Shown here: piece after piece, positions 34,429 to 45,800 of the stretch
Numbering within the stretch: the first letter of the stretch is position 1
Layout: every line of letters starts with the position of its first letter
NCBI RefSeq assembly: GCF_003319115.1
Contig: NZ_QOHF01000010.1
Location: 62,001-126,000, forward strand
Source of the DNA: Geodermatophilus sp. TF02-6
Lineage (GTDB): Bacteria; Actinomycetota; Actinomycetes; Mycobacteriales; Geodermatophilaceae
Length of the DNA: 64,000 nucleotides
Reading direction: 5' to 3'
Program-made: the position numbers and the translations under genes
Notes under the pieces: generated by a model
Databases searched by the model: none
Seen by the model: the letters and a program-made list of their open reading frames with translations, nothing else
Told to the model about the DNA's origin: nothing

Positions 34429-35589
34429 ATGGCGGGCTTGATCGCGAGGGTCACGTCGACCGGCACCCGGGCCCCGCTGGCACGGTTGCTCACCGCCCCC
34501 CTCGGGCTGGACGTGTGGGAGGTCGGGCCCGACCACCTGGTGCTGCAGGCCGACGAGGCCCAGGCCGCCCGGCTGGAGGCGATGGGGTACGGCGTCGAGC
34601 AGCTGCAGATGACCGAGCCGTACCTGAGGACCTTCGCCACCGACGCCGCGGTGGCCGGCTACCACACGGTGATGAGCCTGGAGCAGGACCTGCGGCGCCT
34701 GGCCGAGCAGCACCCGGAGATCGCCGAGCTGCACGGGATCGGCCGCAGCGTCGAGGACCGGCCGATCTGGGCCCTGCGCATCGGCGAGCGCCGCGGCAGC
34801 GACCGCAAGGCGGCCGTCCTCGGCTGCCACCACGCCCGGGAGTGGATCTCCGTCGAGGTCCCGTACCGGCTGGCCGAGCACCTGCTCGAGAGCTCCGCGT
34901 CGGACCCGGTGCAGAGCTGGCTGCAGCAGGGCGAGGTGTGGGTGGCCCCGATGGTCAACCCGGACGGGCACGAGTACACGCGCACCACCGACCGGCTGTG
35001 GCGCAAGAACCGGCGCCGCAACCGGGACGGCAGCACCGGCGTCGACCCGAACCGCAACTACGGCTACATGTGGGGCACGCTGGACGTGAACACCTCCAGC
35101 CACGTCCCGTCGGACGCGACCTACGTCGGCCCGCGGGCCTTCTCCGAGCCGGAGGTGCGCGCGGTGCGGGACCTGGTCGCCCGCGAGCTGGTCGGCGGCG
35201 TCCTGACCTACCACAGCTACTCGCAGCTGGTGCTCTACCCGTGGGGCTACACGTCCGACCCGGTCGAGGACGACGCCGACCTGCGCGAGATGCGCGACCT
35301 GGCGGAGCAGATGCAGCGGCTGATCGGGGAGGTGCACGGGGCGACCTACACCGCCGAGCAGGCGTCGCAGCTGTACCCGACGGCCGGGGACACCACCGAC
35401 TGGTCCTACGGCGAGTACGACGCGCCGTCGATCACGGTGGAGCTGCGACCGGCCTCCGCGCAGCAGGGCGGGTTCGTCCTGCCGGCCGACCAGATCGAGC
35501 CCTGCTGGGAGGAGAACCGACCCGCCGCCATGGAGTTCCTCCGGCGCGTCCTCGAGCGGCCGCAGGACGGCGCGCGTGGCCGCGGGTGA
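34429..35589 (+). CDS. M14 family zinc carboxypeptidase
   Basis: 386 residues. Residues 1-75 resemble a carboxypeptidase pro-segment (APLGLDVWEVGPDHLVLQAD). Catalytic domain: zinc motif HAREW (His135, Glu138) in GCHHAREWISVEV, MVNPDGHEYTRTTDRLWRKN, substrate-binding GVDPNRNYGYMWG, the third zinc His in LTYHSYSQLVLYPWGY, and the general-base Glu in PSITVELRPAS. No signal peptide is visible, so it is cytoplasmic or exported by another route. ATG 34429 has AGGAGG four bases upstream. Confidence 0.92.
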   Translation: MAGLIARVTSTGTRAPLARLLTAPLGLDVWEVGPDHLVLQADEAQAARLEAMGYGVEQLQMTEPYLRTFATDAAVAGYHTVMSLEQDLRRLAEQHPEIAELHGIGRSVEDRPIWALRIGERRGSDRKAAVLGCHHAREWISVEVPYRLAEHLLESSASDPVQSWLQQGEVWVAPMVNPDGHEYTRTTDRLWRKNRRRNRDGSTGVDPNRNYGYMWGTLDVNTSSHVPSDATYVGPRAFSEPEVRAVRDLVARELVGGVLTYHSYSQLVLYPWGYTSDPVEDDADLREMRDLAEQMQRLIGEVHGATYTAEQASQLYPTAGDTTDWSYGEYDAPSITVELRPASAQQGGFVLPADQIEPCWEENRPAAMEFLRRVLERPQDGARGRG

Positions 35590-35839
35590 GGAACAGGTGG
35601 TCGCCCGCGTGACGCCGGCGGCCGGCGGCAGCGTCGCGGGGCTGCTCGGCATGCCGCTCGGGCTCGACGTCTGGGAGCGCTCCGCGGACTCCCTCGTGGT
35701 GGCCGCGCCCGAGAGCCGGCTCGCCGAGCTGGAGCGGCGGCGGCTGGCGCACGTCGAGCGCTGGGGCCCGGCGAGGCGGTACCTGGCGCAGCTGCGGGAC
35801 CGGGACGCACCAGGCGGGGACGACGACCGGCCCCGGTGA
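35576..35839 (+). CDS. Free-standing paralogue of the carboxypeptidase N-terminal segment
   Basis: 87 residues, GTG 35576 overlapping the carboxypeptidase end by 14 bases. LLGMPLGLDVWERSADSLVV aligns with LLTAPLGLDVWEVGPDHLVL of the upstream protein, and AAPESRLAELERRRLAHVER with ADEAQAARLEAMGYGVEQL, so this is a duplicated pro-segment without a catalytic domain. In known M14 enzymes the pro-segment is an inhibitor and folding aid; a separate copy may act in trans. The function is inference. Confidence 0.75.
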   Translation: MAAGEEQVVARVTPAAGGSVAGLLGMPLGLDVWERSADSLVVAAPESRLAELERRRLAHVERWGPARRYLAQLRDRDAPGGDDDRPR

Positions 35840-36151
35840 CACCCCCTCCCCTGGGGTGACCGCTCGAGGGGCGACCGCTCGAGCCGCTGTCCGCGGATGA
35901 CGCTGTCCGCGGATGACGTCGCGGGCCGGTGACCTCGCGGGCCAGCATCCGTGTGCACGAGTTCCTGGTCCGGGCGGAGCTCCGGCCACGTCGCTCCTGG
36001 CCGCGGTCGGCTCGTCCGGACACCGGCCGGCCGCTGGGACCGTCGGTCTGTGCCCCCGACAGCAGGGGCACCTCGTTCCGCCGCAGCGGTACGAGGTGCC
36101 CCCATCGCGGTGCCCTGTCAGAGGCACCGTCCTGTCAGGTGCACGGTTCCA
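35840..36151. other. Intergenic region with short duplications between convergent genes
   Basis: Contains GACCGCTCGAG twice (35858-35868, 35873-35883), a perfect 16-bp tandem duplication GCTGTCCGCGGATGAC (35886-35901, 35902-35917), and the terminator at 36065-36102. No gene seen. Confidence 0.8.
36065..36102. terminator. Hairpin terminator between convergent genes
   Basis: 12-base arms GGGGCACCTCGT (36065-36076) and ACGAGGTGCCCC (36091-36102) around a 14-base loop; downstream of both the carboxypeptidase pair and the collagen-like gene. Confidence 0.82.
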
Positions 36152-37240
36152 TCAGGCGATGGACCGCACGTTGGACAGGTCGGCGGCCGGCTGGTTGTTC
36201 GCCGCGGCGTCGGTGTCGACGATGGCACGCAGGAACAGGCCGCCCTGCAGCTTCACCAGCCGGGACGCCAGCGTGGTGACGTAGCGGACGCCCACCCGCG
36301 GGTCGAGCAGGGTGCGCGGCGAGACGTCCAACGCCGCCTGCTTGACCTTCGCGGCGAGCTCGGCGGCGCTGGGCTGGTAGAGCCAGGCCGGGCCGGACGG
36401 GCCCTGCGGACCCTGTACACCGGGCAGTCCGACCGGGCCGGCGGGACCGGCCGGGCCCTGCACACCCTGCGGCCCCTGGAGGCCGCGGACGCCGGGCTCG
36501 CCCCGCTCACCGAGCTCGCCCTGCTCGCCCTGGAGGCCGCGCGGGCCCTTCTCACCGGCCTCGCCGGTCTCGCCGATCACACCGCGCGGACCCTGGGCGC
36601 CGGGCAGGCCCTGCGCGCCCTGGGGCCCCTGCTCGCCGACCGGACCCTGCTCGCCGACCGGACCCTGCGGACCCCGCTCGCCGGCCAGCCCGGGCAGGCC
36701 CTGCGGCCCCTGCTCGCCGGGCCGACCGGTGGAGCCGGGGAGCCCGCGCTCGCCCTGCGGACCGGTCTCGCCCTCGGGGCCCTGCTCGCCCCGCGGACCC
36801 TGCTCGCCCCGCGGACCCTGCTCGCCCCGAAGACCGACCGCGCCCCTGGGGCCGCGCTCGCCCACGGGGCCCACCGGGCCGACCGGGCCCTTGTCGCCGC
36901 GCTCGCCCACCGGGCCGACCGGGCCGACCGCGCCCCTGGGGCCGCGCTCGCCCACCGGGCCGACCGGACCGACCGGGCCGGTCGGGCCCTTGTCGCCACG
37001 CTCGCCCACGGGGCCCACCGGGCCGACCGGCCCGACCGGGCCCTTGTCGCCGCGCTCGCCCGCGGGACCGACCGGGCCGACCGGGCCCTTGGGTCCGCGG
37101 TCGCCCCGCTCGCCTGCGGGGCCGACCGGGCCGGTCGGGCCCTTGGGTCCGCGGTCGCCCCGCTCGACGGTCACCGCGACCGTCGCGGTGGTCTCGGTGT
37201 CGTTCGTGGTCTCGGTGTTCGTGGTGTTCGACTGCGCCAT
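36152..37240 (-). CDS. Collagen-like triple-helix repeat protein
   Basis: 362 residues. Residues 1-27 are a Thr/Asn-rich leader ([20 protein letters not shown]), 28-284 are about 85 uninterrupted Gly-X-Y triplets rich in [18 protein letters not shown] and GLPG, and 285-362 are a non-collagen domain ([40 protein letters not shown]). Gly-X-Y chains trimerise as a triple helix; the C-terminal domain could be the trimer seed. No signal peptide or anchor is evident, unusual for a bacterial collagen. Codon repetition makes the DNA strongly repetitive, so the triplet number may vary between strains. Confidence 0.9.
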   Translation of the reverse strand: MAQSNTTNTETTNDTETTATVAVTVERGDRGPKGPTGPVGPAGERGDRGPKGPVGPVGPAGERGDKGPVGPVGPVGPVGERGDKGPTGPVGPVGPVGERGPRGAVGPVGPVGERGDKGPVGPVGPVGERGPRGAVGLRGEQGPRGEQGPRGEQGPEGETGPQGERGLPGSTGRPGEQGPQGLPGLAGERGPQGPVGEQGPVGEQGPQGAQGLPGAQGPRGVIGETGEAGEKGPRGLQGEQGELGERGEPGVRGLQGPQGVQGPAGPAGPVGLPGVQGPQGPSGPAWLYQPSAAELAAKVKQAALDVSPRTLLDPRVGVRYVTTLASRLVKLQGGLFLRAIVDTDAAANNQPAADLSNVRSIA

Positions 37241-37774
37241 CGTCGGAACTGGCCTCTCGTCGTGGCGGGCGGCAGCACGGGGGCGGCCTCCCGCGATCAG
37301 CGTCCGTCTCCGGCCCTCCGAGGACCGGGACCCATGCCGGCACAGCCGGCGTCGGACGTGCCGGCTCACGGGCCGGACCCCCTCTACGGTGCCCTCTCGC
37401 TAGCCGTAGCAAGCGGCCGGCCAGCAGTGAGCCCGCTCACAGGGACGTCCGGCGGGGCCCGTGATCCGACCGGGACCGCCTGGGTCGGAGGGGAGCGCCG
37501 ACGCCAACCCGTTCCCTGGTCCGCCGTCGTGACCAGCCGCTACGGAACGGGATCCCCTCGGACACCTGCGGCTGGGAGCGGACCGGACGGCCACCCGGCG
37601 CCCACGGACGCCGCCCGGTCCCGGTCGACCGCTCTCGGGTGGTCGGCGGGCGTGTCGTCACTGCGTGCCTGTCGTTCGTGCGCTCGAGACCGTGGCGCCC
37701 AACCGGTCGCGCCAGCCGGGTGAGCCCTCCCGGTGCACCTCGAGTGGCCGGCGGGTGCGGCGCCGGCGGCGGAC
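37241..37774. other. Intergenic region upstream of the collagen-like gene
   Basis: About 530 bases between the collagen-like gene and the crotonase, both on the minus strand. It must hold the collagen gene's promoter. Frames across it are shadows; I see no clear operator, hairpin or small gene. Confidence 0.45.
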
Positions 37775-38569
37775 CTAGCGCCCACGCCACCGCGGCGGGC
37801 GCTTCTCCAGCCGGGCGGCGATGCCCTCCCGGCGGTCCTCGGACAGGTAGGGGTTGGGGCCGACGTCCAGGCGCAGGGCCTGCCACAGCGGCAGCTCGAG
37901 CGCCTTGACCGCGGTCTCCTTCATCCGGCGGACCGAGATGGGCGCGTTGGCGGCGATCGCCTCGGCCAGTCGCAGCGCGGTGGGCAGGACGTCGTCCGCC
38001 GGGACGAGGCGGTTGACCAGGCCCCAGCGTTCGGCGACCTCGCTGGTCACGTACTCGCCGGTGTAGAGCAGCTCCAGCGCGATGCCCATGGGGATGCGCT
38101 TGGGCAGGACGACGGAGCCGAAGTTGGCACCCATGCCGATCGTGGCCTCGGGCAGGCCCATGGGGACGCCGGGGGCGGCCACCCGCAGGTCGCAGGCGAG
38201 CGCCAGCTCGAACCCGCCGGCGACCGCGGCGCCGGCGATCGCGGCGACGACCGGTACCGGCGTCTGGGTGAGCACCTCGAAGACGGTGCGTCCGGGCCGG
38301 TCCATCGGCGGGCGGAACCGCTCGCCGCGGCGGTCGGCCTCGCGGATCTCGTGCAGGTCGAAGCCGGCGCAGAAGGCCGGGCCGGTGCCGGCGAGCACGA
38401 CCGCACGGACGTCGTCGTCCTCGGCGCAGCGCAGCAGCTCCTCGACCAGGTCGGCCTGCAGCGCGGAGGAGAGCGCGTTGCGCCGCTCGGGTCGGTCGAG
38501 GGTGAGCACGCGCACGTGCCCGCGGTCCTCGACCACCAGTCCCGACTCCCGCCGCTGCGCTGTGCTCAC
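37775..38569 (-). CDS. Enoyl-CoA hydratase/isomerase (crotonase) family protein
   Basis: 264 residues. LTLDRPERRNALSSALQADL, oxyanion-hole block VVLAGTGPAFCAGFDLHEI, and VVAAIAGAAVAGGFELALAC with DLRVAAPGVPMGLPEATIGM; acidic residues at the hydratase Glu positions are plausible. Acts on acyl-CoA intermediates of beta-oxidation or a related path. GTG start; divergent from the redoxin gene 79 bases away. Confidence 0.9.
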   Translation of the reverse strand: MSTAQRRESGLVVEDRGHVRVLTLDRPERRNALSSALQADLVEELLRCAEDDDVRAVVLAGTGPAFCAGFDLHEIREADRRGERFRPPMDRPGRTVFEVLTQTPVPVVAAIAGAAVAGGFELALACDLRVAAPGVPMGLPEATIGMGANFGSVVLPKRIPMGIALELLYTGEYVTSEVAERWGLVNRLVPADDVLPTALRLAEAIAANAPISVRRMKETAVKALELPLWQALRLDVGPNPYLSEDRREGIAARLEKRPPRWRGR

Positions 38570-38648
38570 GGGAGCAACCTGCGACGCCGCGGGCGGCGGG
38601 GCAACCGCACAGGGACCGGCCGGGCCGGGAGCGGGCTACCGTGCCGCC

Positions 38649-39770
38649 GTGATCCTCGACTCGCTCGACGTCGCGCCGGAGCGGTTCGCCGCCGGCACCG
38701 GCTGGCAGATCAAGCCGGAGGGCGCCTGTCGCGCCGAGGTCTGCGTGCCGCTGGGTACACCGGGCGGCTTCGACCTGGTCGCCACCGCTGAGCGGCTGCG
38801 GATGGCGCTGGTCCGCGACGAGGCGGCCGGGCTGTGGGCGCTCGGCCCGGCGACGCTCGGTGACCGGGCGCTGACCAGCGCCGAGGCGCCGGAGCTGGTC
38901 CTCGACGACATCGACGGCACCGAGTTCCGGCTCTCCTCGCTGCGCGGCCAGAAGGTGCTGCTGGTCGCCTGGGCGCCCTACTAGGGCTGCGCCTTCGACC
39001 TGCCCGGGTGGCAGGAGCTGCGCGCCGAGCTGCACCCCCGCGGGCTGGAGGTGGTCACCGTGTCGCTGGAGCTGTCCGGCCCGGAGGTCTCGCGGCCCCA
39101 CGTCGAGGCGGCCCGCCCCGAGCACCCGTCGCTGCTGGACCCGACCCACCGCGTGGACGCCCTCTTCGGCGTGGTCAACGTCCCGAGCGTCGTGTGGATC
39201 GACGAGGACGGCGTCGTCGTGCGCCCGCCCGAGCCGGGGTGGCCCCGCTCCCGCGAGGGGCTGCCCCCCGGGATGGCCGAGACGATCCCCGCGGTCGGGC
39301 CGGCCCCGAACGCACCCCCGCCGCCGGAGGGGGCGCTGGAGCAGGGCGCCGTCCTGAACACCGGGCAGCACCGGGGCACCTACGCCGACGCCGTCCGCGA
39401 CTGGGTGGCCCGCGGCGCCGAGAGCACGTACGCGCTGAGCCCGGCCGAGGTCGTGGCCCGGTCGCGACCCCGGTCGACGGCGGCGTCGGAGGCCGCGGCG
39501 CACGTCGAGCTGGCCGACCACCTGTGGCGGACCGGCCGGCGCGACCTGGCGATCGCGCACTTCCGCGCGAGCCACCGGCTGCAGCCGGACAACTGGACCT
39601 ACAAGCGGCAGGCGTGGTCGCTGGTCAGCAACGAGCGGGTCGGTGGCCCGATCGGTCGGTTCGTGCAGGGCCCGGTGGCGGGCGAGGAGGCCGACTGGCC
39701 GTTCGACTCGGACTTCCGCTCCGACCTCGCCCAGCTCGGCGAGGGCGAGTACTACCCGAAGACCCTCTGA
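38649..39770 (+). pseudogene. Thioredoxin-like (AhpC/TSA-type) protein interrupted by an amber codon
   Basis: GTG 38649 opens a frame that continues past a TAG (38982-38984) to 39770 without any shift. Upstream of the TAG: FRLSSLRGQKVLLVAWAPY, the redoxin strand before the active site; downstream: GCAFDLPGWQELRAELHPRG, VTVSLELSGPEVSRPHVEAA and VNVPSVVWIDEDGVVVRPPE, the rest of the fold, plus a C-terminal helical domain. The stop falls exactly at the active-site turn, where relatives have Trp or Cys, so TGG to TAG is the likely change. Full length would be 373 residues. Either a recent nonsense mutation, readthrough, or a sequence error. Confidence 0.85.
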
Positions 39771-39890
39771 GCGGGTCGGCGGACCGGCCCGGGGTGCTCC
39801 GGAGCCAGACCGGCAGCAGCCGTCCCACCCGTCCCAGACGCCTCGGCAGCCTGATCGGACCGGTCCGACCGGGCCGGTACACAGGAGCGC

Positions 39891-42800
39891 ATGAGCGCTC
39901 CGGACCTGCGGCCGACCGACGCCAGCGCCCGGCCGGCCGTGGCGATCCAGGCGACGACGACGCCGGTGCTCAGCTACGCGCTGGCGCACAACCGGGTGCC
40001 GCTGGTCTCCCGGCTGGCGTTCACCAACCACGGCGGACCGGTCCGGGGCGCCACGGTGCGCCTCGGCGTCCGCGACACGGAGGGCCCGATCGGCAGCCCG
40101 GTCGAGCTGACGGTCGACCTCGACGCCGGGCAGACGACGGTGCGCAGCGACGTCGGCCTGGTCGTGGACCCGGCGGCGGTGCTGCAGATCGAGGAGCAGC
40201 GGCCCGGCTCGATCGAGATCGACCTGCTGGTCGACGGCGAGGACGTCGGCGGCACCGCCGTCCCGGTGCAGGTGCTGGCCGCCAACCAGTGGCTGGCCGC
40301 GCCGGTCCCGCTCGCGCTGGAGGTGCTCGCCGCGCACGTGCTGCCCCACCACCCGTCGATCGGGGCGCTGGTCGACGAGGTCAGCACCCTGCTCGGAGAG
40401 CGGACCGGCAGCGCGGCGGTGCAGGGCCACCGGTCCGGCCCGGAGCGGGTCGACGAGATCGTCGCCGCGGTGTGCGAGGCGGTGCGCCGTCGCCGGATCC
40501 GCGCCACCGAGCCGCAGGCCGGCTGGGCCGACGTCGGGCAGCGGGTGCGCACCCCCGGCGACGTCCTCGACGGGCGGGTCGGCACCTGCCTGGACACCGC
40601 GGTCACCCTGGCCGCGGCGCTGGAGCGGGCCGGCGTCCGGCCGCTGCTGTGGCTGACCGAGGGAGCCGGCGGGACGGGGGCGACAGGACACGCCTTCTGC
40701 GGCTACTGGCGCGAGGAGCGCGGCGCGGAGAGCGCCGCCACCACCGACGTCGCGCCGCTGGTCGACCTGGTCGACCGGGGCTCGATCCGGCTGGTCGAGA
40801 CCACGCTGCTCACCACCCGGGGCTCGACCGGGGCCGACCTGCACGGGGCCGCCCGCACCGCCTGGCTGGCCGGCGACCTCGACCGGGTCCTCGGCGTCAC
40901 CGACGTCCACCGCGCGCGGCGCGACGGCATCGTGCCGCTGCCGGCCCGCACCCGCGGGCGGGACGGCGCGGTGCAGGTGGTCGAGTACGACCCGGCGGTG
41001 CACAGCGTCGCCGCCGGCCCGGTGCAGCGGACGCCGACCCCGGCACCCGAGGATCCCGGGACCCCGGCCCGCGTGCAGCGGTGGAAGGCCGACCTGCTCG
41101 ACCTCTCCCTGCGCAACCGGCTGATCGACTTCACCGAGCGCGCCGGCCTGCCGCTGGCCGTCCCGCCTCCGCACCTGGCCGCGCTCGAGGACCTGCTGCG
41201 CACCGGCACCGCCGTCTCCCTCCTGCCCAGCGACCGCATCGCCGCCGTCCACCGCGAGCGGGGCGTGCGGTCGGCCGCCGAGCTGCCCGCCGAGGCCCTC
41301 CTCGACCGCGGGACGGTGCACGCCGACGTCACCGAGGGCGGCTACCTGCCCCGGCTGCGCACGCTGGCGCACCGGGCCAGGACCGTGCTCGAGGAGACCG
41401 GCGCCAACGCCCTGCACCTGGCGCTGGGCAGCCTGTTCTGGGAGCTCGACGGCCGGCCGCTGCGCTCGCCGCTGGTGCTGCTGCCGGTCGTCCTCACCCC
41501 CAGCAGCCGCACCGGCGTCTACCGGCTCACCCTCGACGACACCGTCACCGGCACGCCCAACCACTGCCTGCTGGAGAAGCTGCGCCAGGTGCACGGCCTC
41601 ACCGTGCCCGGGCTCACCGGGCCCGCCGAGGACGGCCCCGGCACCGACGTCGACCGCGTGCTGCGGCTGGTGCGGGAGGCCCTGGCCGACGCCGGCCTCC
41701 CCCACCGCGTCGAGCCCACCGCCGACCTCGCCGTCCTGCCGTTCGCCGGGTACCGGCTCTGGGAGGACCTCGACGAGCACTGGGCCGACTTCACCGCCAA
41801 CCCGCTGGTGCACCACCTCGTGCACGCACCGACCGAGCCGTTCGCCGACCCCGTACCCGACACCGCGGCCGCCACCGACCTCGACGAGCTCGCCGCACGG
41901 TGCCCGCTACCGGCCGACGCCTACCAGCTGCGCGCGGTCGCCGAGGCCGCGGCGGGACGCACCTTCGTGCTCGAGGGGCCGCCGGGCACCGGCAAGTCGC
42001 AGACCATCACCAACCTGCTCGCCCGGGCGGTCGCCGACGGCAAGCGGGTGCTGTTCGTCGCGCAGAAGCGGGCGGCCCTGGACGTCGTCGCCCGGCGGCT
42101 GGAGGCCGTCGACATGGGCCCGTTCGTGCTCGACCTGCACGGCGAGGGCCGCAGGGCCGCCGCCGTCCGCGCCCGGATCGGGACGGCGCTGGAGCACGCG
42201 GTCGCCGTCGACGGGCACGGTCTGGCGGCGGACGGCGAGGACCTGCGCCGGGCCCGCCGCACCCTGACCCGCTACGCCGACCGGCTGCACGCACGCAACG
42301 CCGCCGGGCTGTCCTACCACTCGGCGCGGACGGCGGTGCTCGCGGTGCGCGACGACGTCCCGCCGCTGCCGCTGCCGCCGGCGTTCGTGGCCGCCGCCTC
42401 CCCGGAGACGGTGACCGCGGTGCGCCGCGCGCTGGCGCTGCTGCCCGACATCGCCGACCTGGTGCGCCCCTCCCCGCGGCACGCGTGGGCGTTCGTCGAC
42501 ACGGCCGAGGTCGACCTGCCGGCCGCGCGGCAGGCCGCGGCCGCCGTCGACCGGGCCGTCCGCGACCTGCCCGCGCAGCCGCACCTGGCCGGCGTGCTGC
42601 GCGAGGTCCGCACCCCGGCCGACCTCGACGCTCTCGCCCACCTGCTCACCGGCCCGGCTCCGACCCTCGACGTGCTCGACGAGGTGCCGACCGCGCGGTG
42701 GGCCGCGGCGACGACGGCGGTGCTCGGGGAGGTCGCCGCGTTCACCGCCGCGGTCCACCCCGGGCTGGAGCGGGCCACCGCCGCAGCGCTGGAGCTGCCG

Positions 42801-45800
42801 CTGGCCGAGCTGTACGTCGCCGCGCAGACCGCGCAGGCCGCCCGCTGGTGGGCCCGCCGGCGGGGGCTGCGCGCCGTTCGGGACCGGCTGCGGCCGGTGC
42901 TGCGGGCCGGGGTCACGGTGCGGCTGGGCGACGTCCCCGAGCTGGTCGCGCAGCTGTGGCGGGTGCAGACCGCGGGGCAGGGCATCGTCGCCCGCGCCTC
43001 GGTGGTCCCCGGCCTGGCGGTGCCGGCCGGCTGGAACCCGGTGGCCGATCCCGAGCTGCTCGTCGGCCAGGTCGAGTGGCTGGAGCGGGCCGGCGCCGTC
43101 GCCGACAGCGCCAGCCGGTTCGCCGTCGCGCTGCGCCGCTGGGTCGTCTCCGGCTCCGGCCCGGACGCCTCGGCCGGCGCGGTGGTCGCCCGGCTGCGCG
43201 ACGCGCTCGCCGGGCTGCTGCGGGTGTGCCGCAGCAGCCCGGCCCGGCTGGCCCAGTGGTGCGGGGACGACGGGCTGGTGCTGCGCTGGCAGATGACCCG
43301 CCCGGAGCGCGGGGTGGAGCACACCGGGCTGATGTCACTGCGCCGCTGGGCGGGCTTCGTCGACACCCTCGAGCCGCTGCGCGCGGCCGGCCTGCACGAG
43401 GCCCGGGCGCTGCTGCTCGGCGGCGAGCTGCCCGCCGACGACGCCGTCCGCGCGTTCGAGTCCGGGATGGCGCTGGCCTCGCTGGCCGAGCGCCGAGGCG
43501 CCTCGGATCTGGAGTCGTTCGACGCCGCGGCGCACGAGCAGGCGATCGCCCGGTTCACCGCGGCCGCGAAGGCGGTGCGCGAGCACCTGCGCACGGCGCT
43601 GCCCGCCGCGGTGCTGGCCGCGCGGCCGGTCGACGCTGCCGGCGGCGACCGGGTCGCTGCGCTGCAGCGGGAGCTGGTCGAGTCCCGGCGCGGACCGGGC
43701 GTGCGCGGGCTGCTGGCCCGCCACGGCGACCTGGTCACCGCGGTGACGCCGTGCGTGCTGGCCAGCCCCGAGTCGGTGGCCCGCTTCCTCCCCGCCGAGG
43801 TCGGCCTGTTCGACCTGGTCGTCTTCGACGAGGCCTCGCAGATCCGGGTGGCCGACGCGGTGGGCGCCCTGGGCCGGGCGCGCGCCGCCGTGGTCGTCGG
43901 CGACAGCCGGCAGATGCCGCCGACGTCGCCCACCGAGCCGTCGTCCGGCGCGGCCGAGGACGACGCGGCCGGGCTGGGCACCGCGGTCGAGGACGAGGAG
44001 TCGATCCTCTCCGCGTGCGTGCGGGCGCAGGTGCCCCGGCAGGAGCTGTCGTGGCACTACCGCAGCCAGGACGAGTCGCTCATCGCGTTCAGCAACGCCA
44101 CCTACTACGGCAACCGGCTCTCCTCGTTCCCGGCCCCGACCGCCGGCCGCCCGACGGCGGGCGTCGACGGCCGCGGCATCTCGCTGGTGCGGGTCGAGGG
44201 CACCTTCCACCGGACCGGCGCCGGGCGGCTGTTGCGCACCAACCCGATGGAGGCCAAGGCGGTCGTCGCGGAGGTCCGTCGCCGCTTCGACGCGGTGCCC
44301 GTGGACGCCGCGCCGTCCGCACTGCCGTCGATCGGCGTGGTCACCTTCACCGCGCAGCAGCGGGCCTGCATCGAGGGCCTGCTGCACGACGCCGGCGACG
44401 AGCGGCTGGTCGAGGCGCTGGACCGCACCGACGGCGCGGGGCTGTTCGTCAAGACCGTGGCCGACGTGCAGGGCGACGAGCGCGACGTGGTCCTGCTCTC
44501 CACCGGGTTCAGCGCGGACGACCGCGGTCGCCTGCCACTGCACTTCGGGCCGCTCAACCGGGTGGGCGGGGAGCGTCGGCTCAACGTCGCGGTCACCCGC
44601 GCCCGCCGGCAGGTCGTCGTCTTCTCCTCGTTCGACCCCTCTCAGCTGCGCGCCGAGCAGACCTCCTCGGTGGGCGTGAAGCACCTGCGCGCCTACCTCG
44701 ACCTGGCCGCGCTCGGCAGCGACGCGCTGCCCGGGGACGCCCGACCGGCCGCCGTCCCCGACCCGCACCGGGAGGAGGTCGCGGCGGCGCTGCGCGAGCG
44801 CGGGCTGGTGGTGCGCACCGACGTCGGCCTGTCGCGGTTCCGCCTCGACCTGTCGCTGGCCCGCCCCGACGCTCCGGACACCCCGGTGGTCGCGGTGCTG
44901 CTCGACGGGCCGGCGTGGGCCGCCCGCCGCACGGTCGGCGACCGCGACGGGCTGCCGGTCGAGGTGCTCTCCGGGGGTCTGCGCTGGCCGGCGGTCGAGC
45001 GGGTGTGGCTGCCCGCCTGGCTGTGCGACCGGGAGGCGGTGCTCGACCGGCTGGTCGCCGCCGTCGACGCGGCGCCGGCTCCGGTGCCGGTCCTCGCGGC
45101 GGCGGTCGAGGAGCCGGTGCTCGCCGCGCCGCCGGTCCCCGCCCCCGCCGAGCCGCCGGCCGCCGAGGTCCGGGTCGCCGTTCCGCTGCGGGCCGCGGCG
45201 CCTGCCGTGGTCGAGGCCCCGGTCGCGCCGGCGCCTGAGCCTGCGCGGCGGCCGTCGAGGAGGCGGGCGCCCGCACCCGCGCTGGACGGCGAGCGGCCGT
45301 TCGTGCCGTGGACGCCGAAGCCCGCCGGCGACCGCACGGTGCTCGACTCGCTCGCCGACCCGCGGGCCGCCCGGGCGGTCCGGCGGGTGGTGGCCGCCGG
45401 GCTCCGGGCGGAGGGGCCGGTGCACGCGGACCGGCTGGTCCGGCTGGCCGCCGGCGCCTTCGGCCTGTCCCGGGTCGGCGGGGCCCGCCGCGACGCGCTG
45501 CTGGGGCTGCTGCCCCCGGCCACCGTCGACGGCGCGTTCGTCTGGCCGGCGTCGCTGGACCGCGCGACCTGGACCGGCTTCCGCCGGCAGGCGGCGAGCG
45601 CCGAGCGGCCGCTGGAGCACGTCGCGCCCGAGGAGGTCGGCAACGCGATGGCGGCGGTGTGCCGGGCCGGTGGCGCGCTGGCCGCGGACGAGCTGTTCCT
45701 GCGGACGGCGGAGGTGTTCGGCCACCGCCGCCGGACGCCGTCCCTCACGCCGCTGCTGGAGGCCGCGCTCACCCGCGCGCTCGAGGCCGGCCGGCTCGTG

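Noticed and set aside
36700-37403. Plus-strand Pro/Thr/Gly repeat protein opposite the collagen gene
   Set aside because: It is the reverse reading of Gly-X-Y codons; the minus-strand frame has a proper start, leader and C-terminal domain.
38982-38984. Pyrrolysine or selenocysteine recoding
   Set aside because: The codon is TAG, not TGA, so selenocysteine is excluded, and actinobacteria are not expected to carry pyl genes; nonsense mutation or error is simpler.
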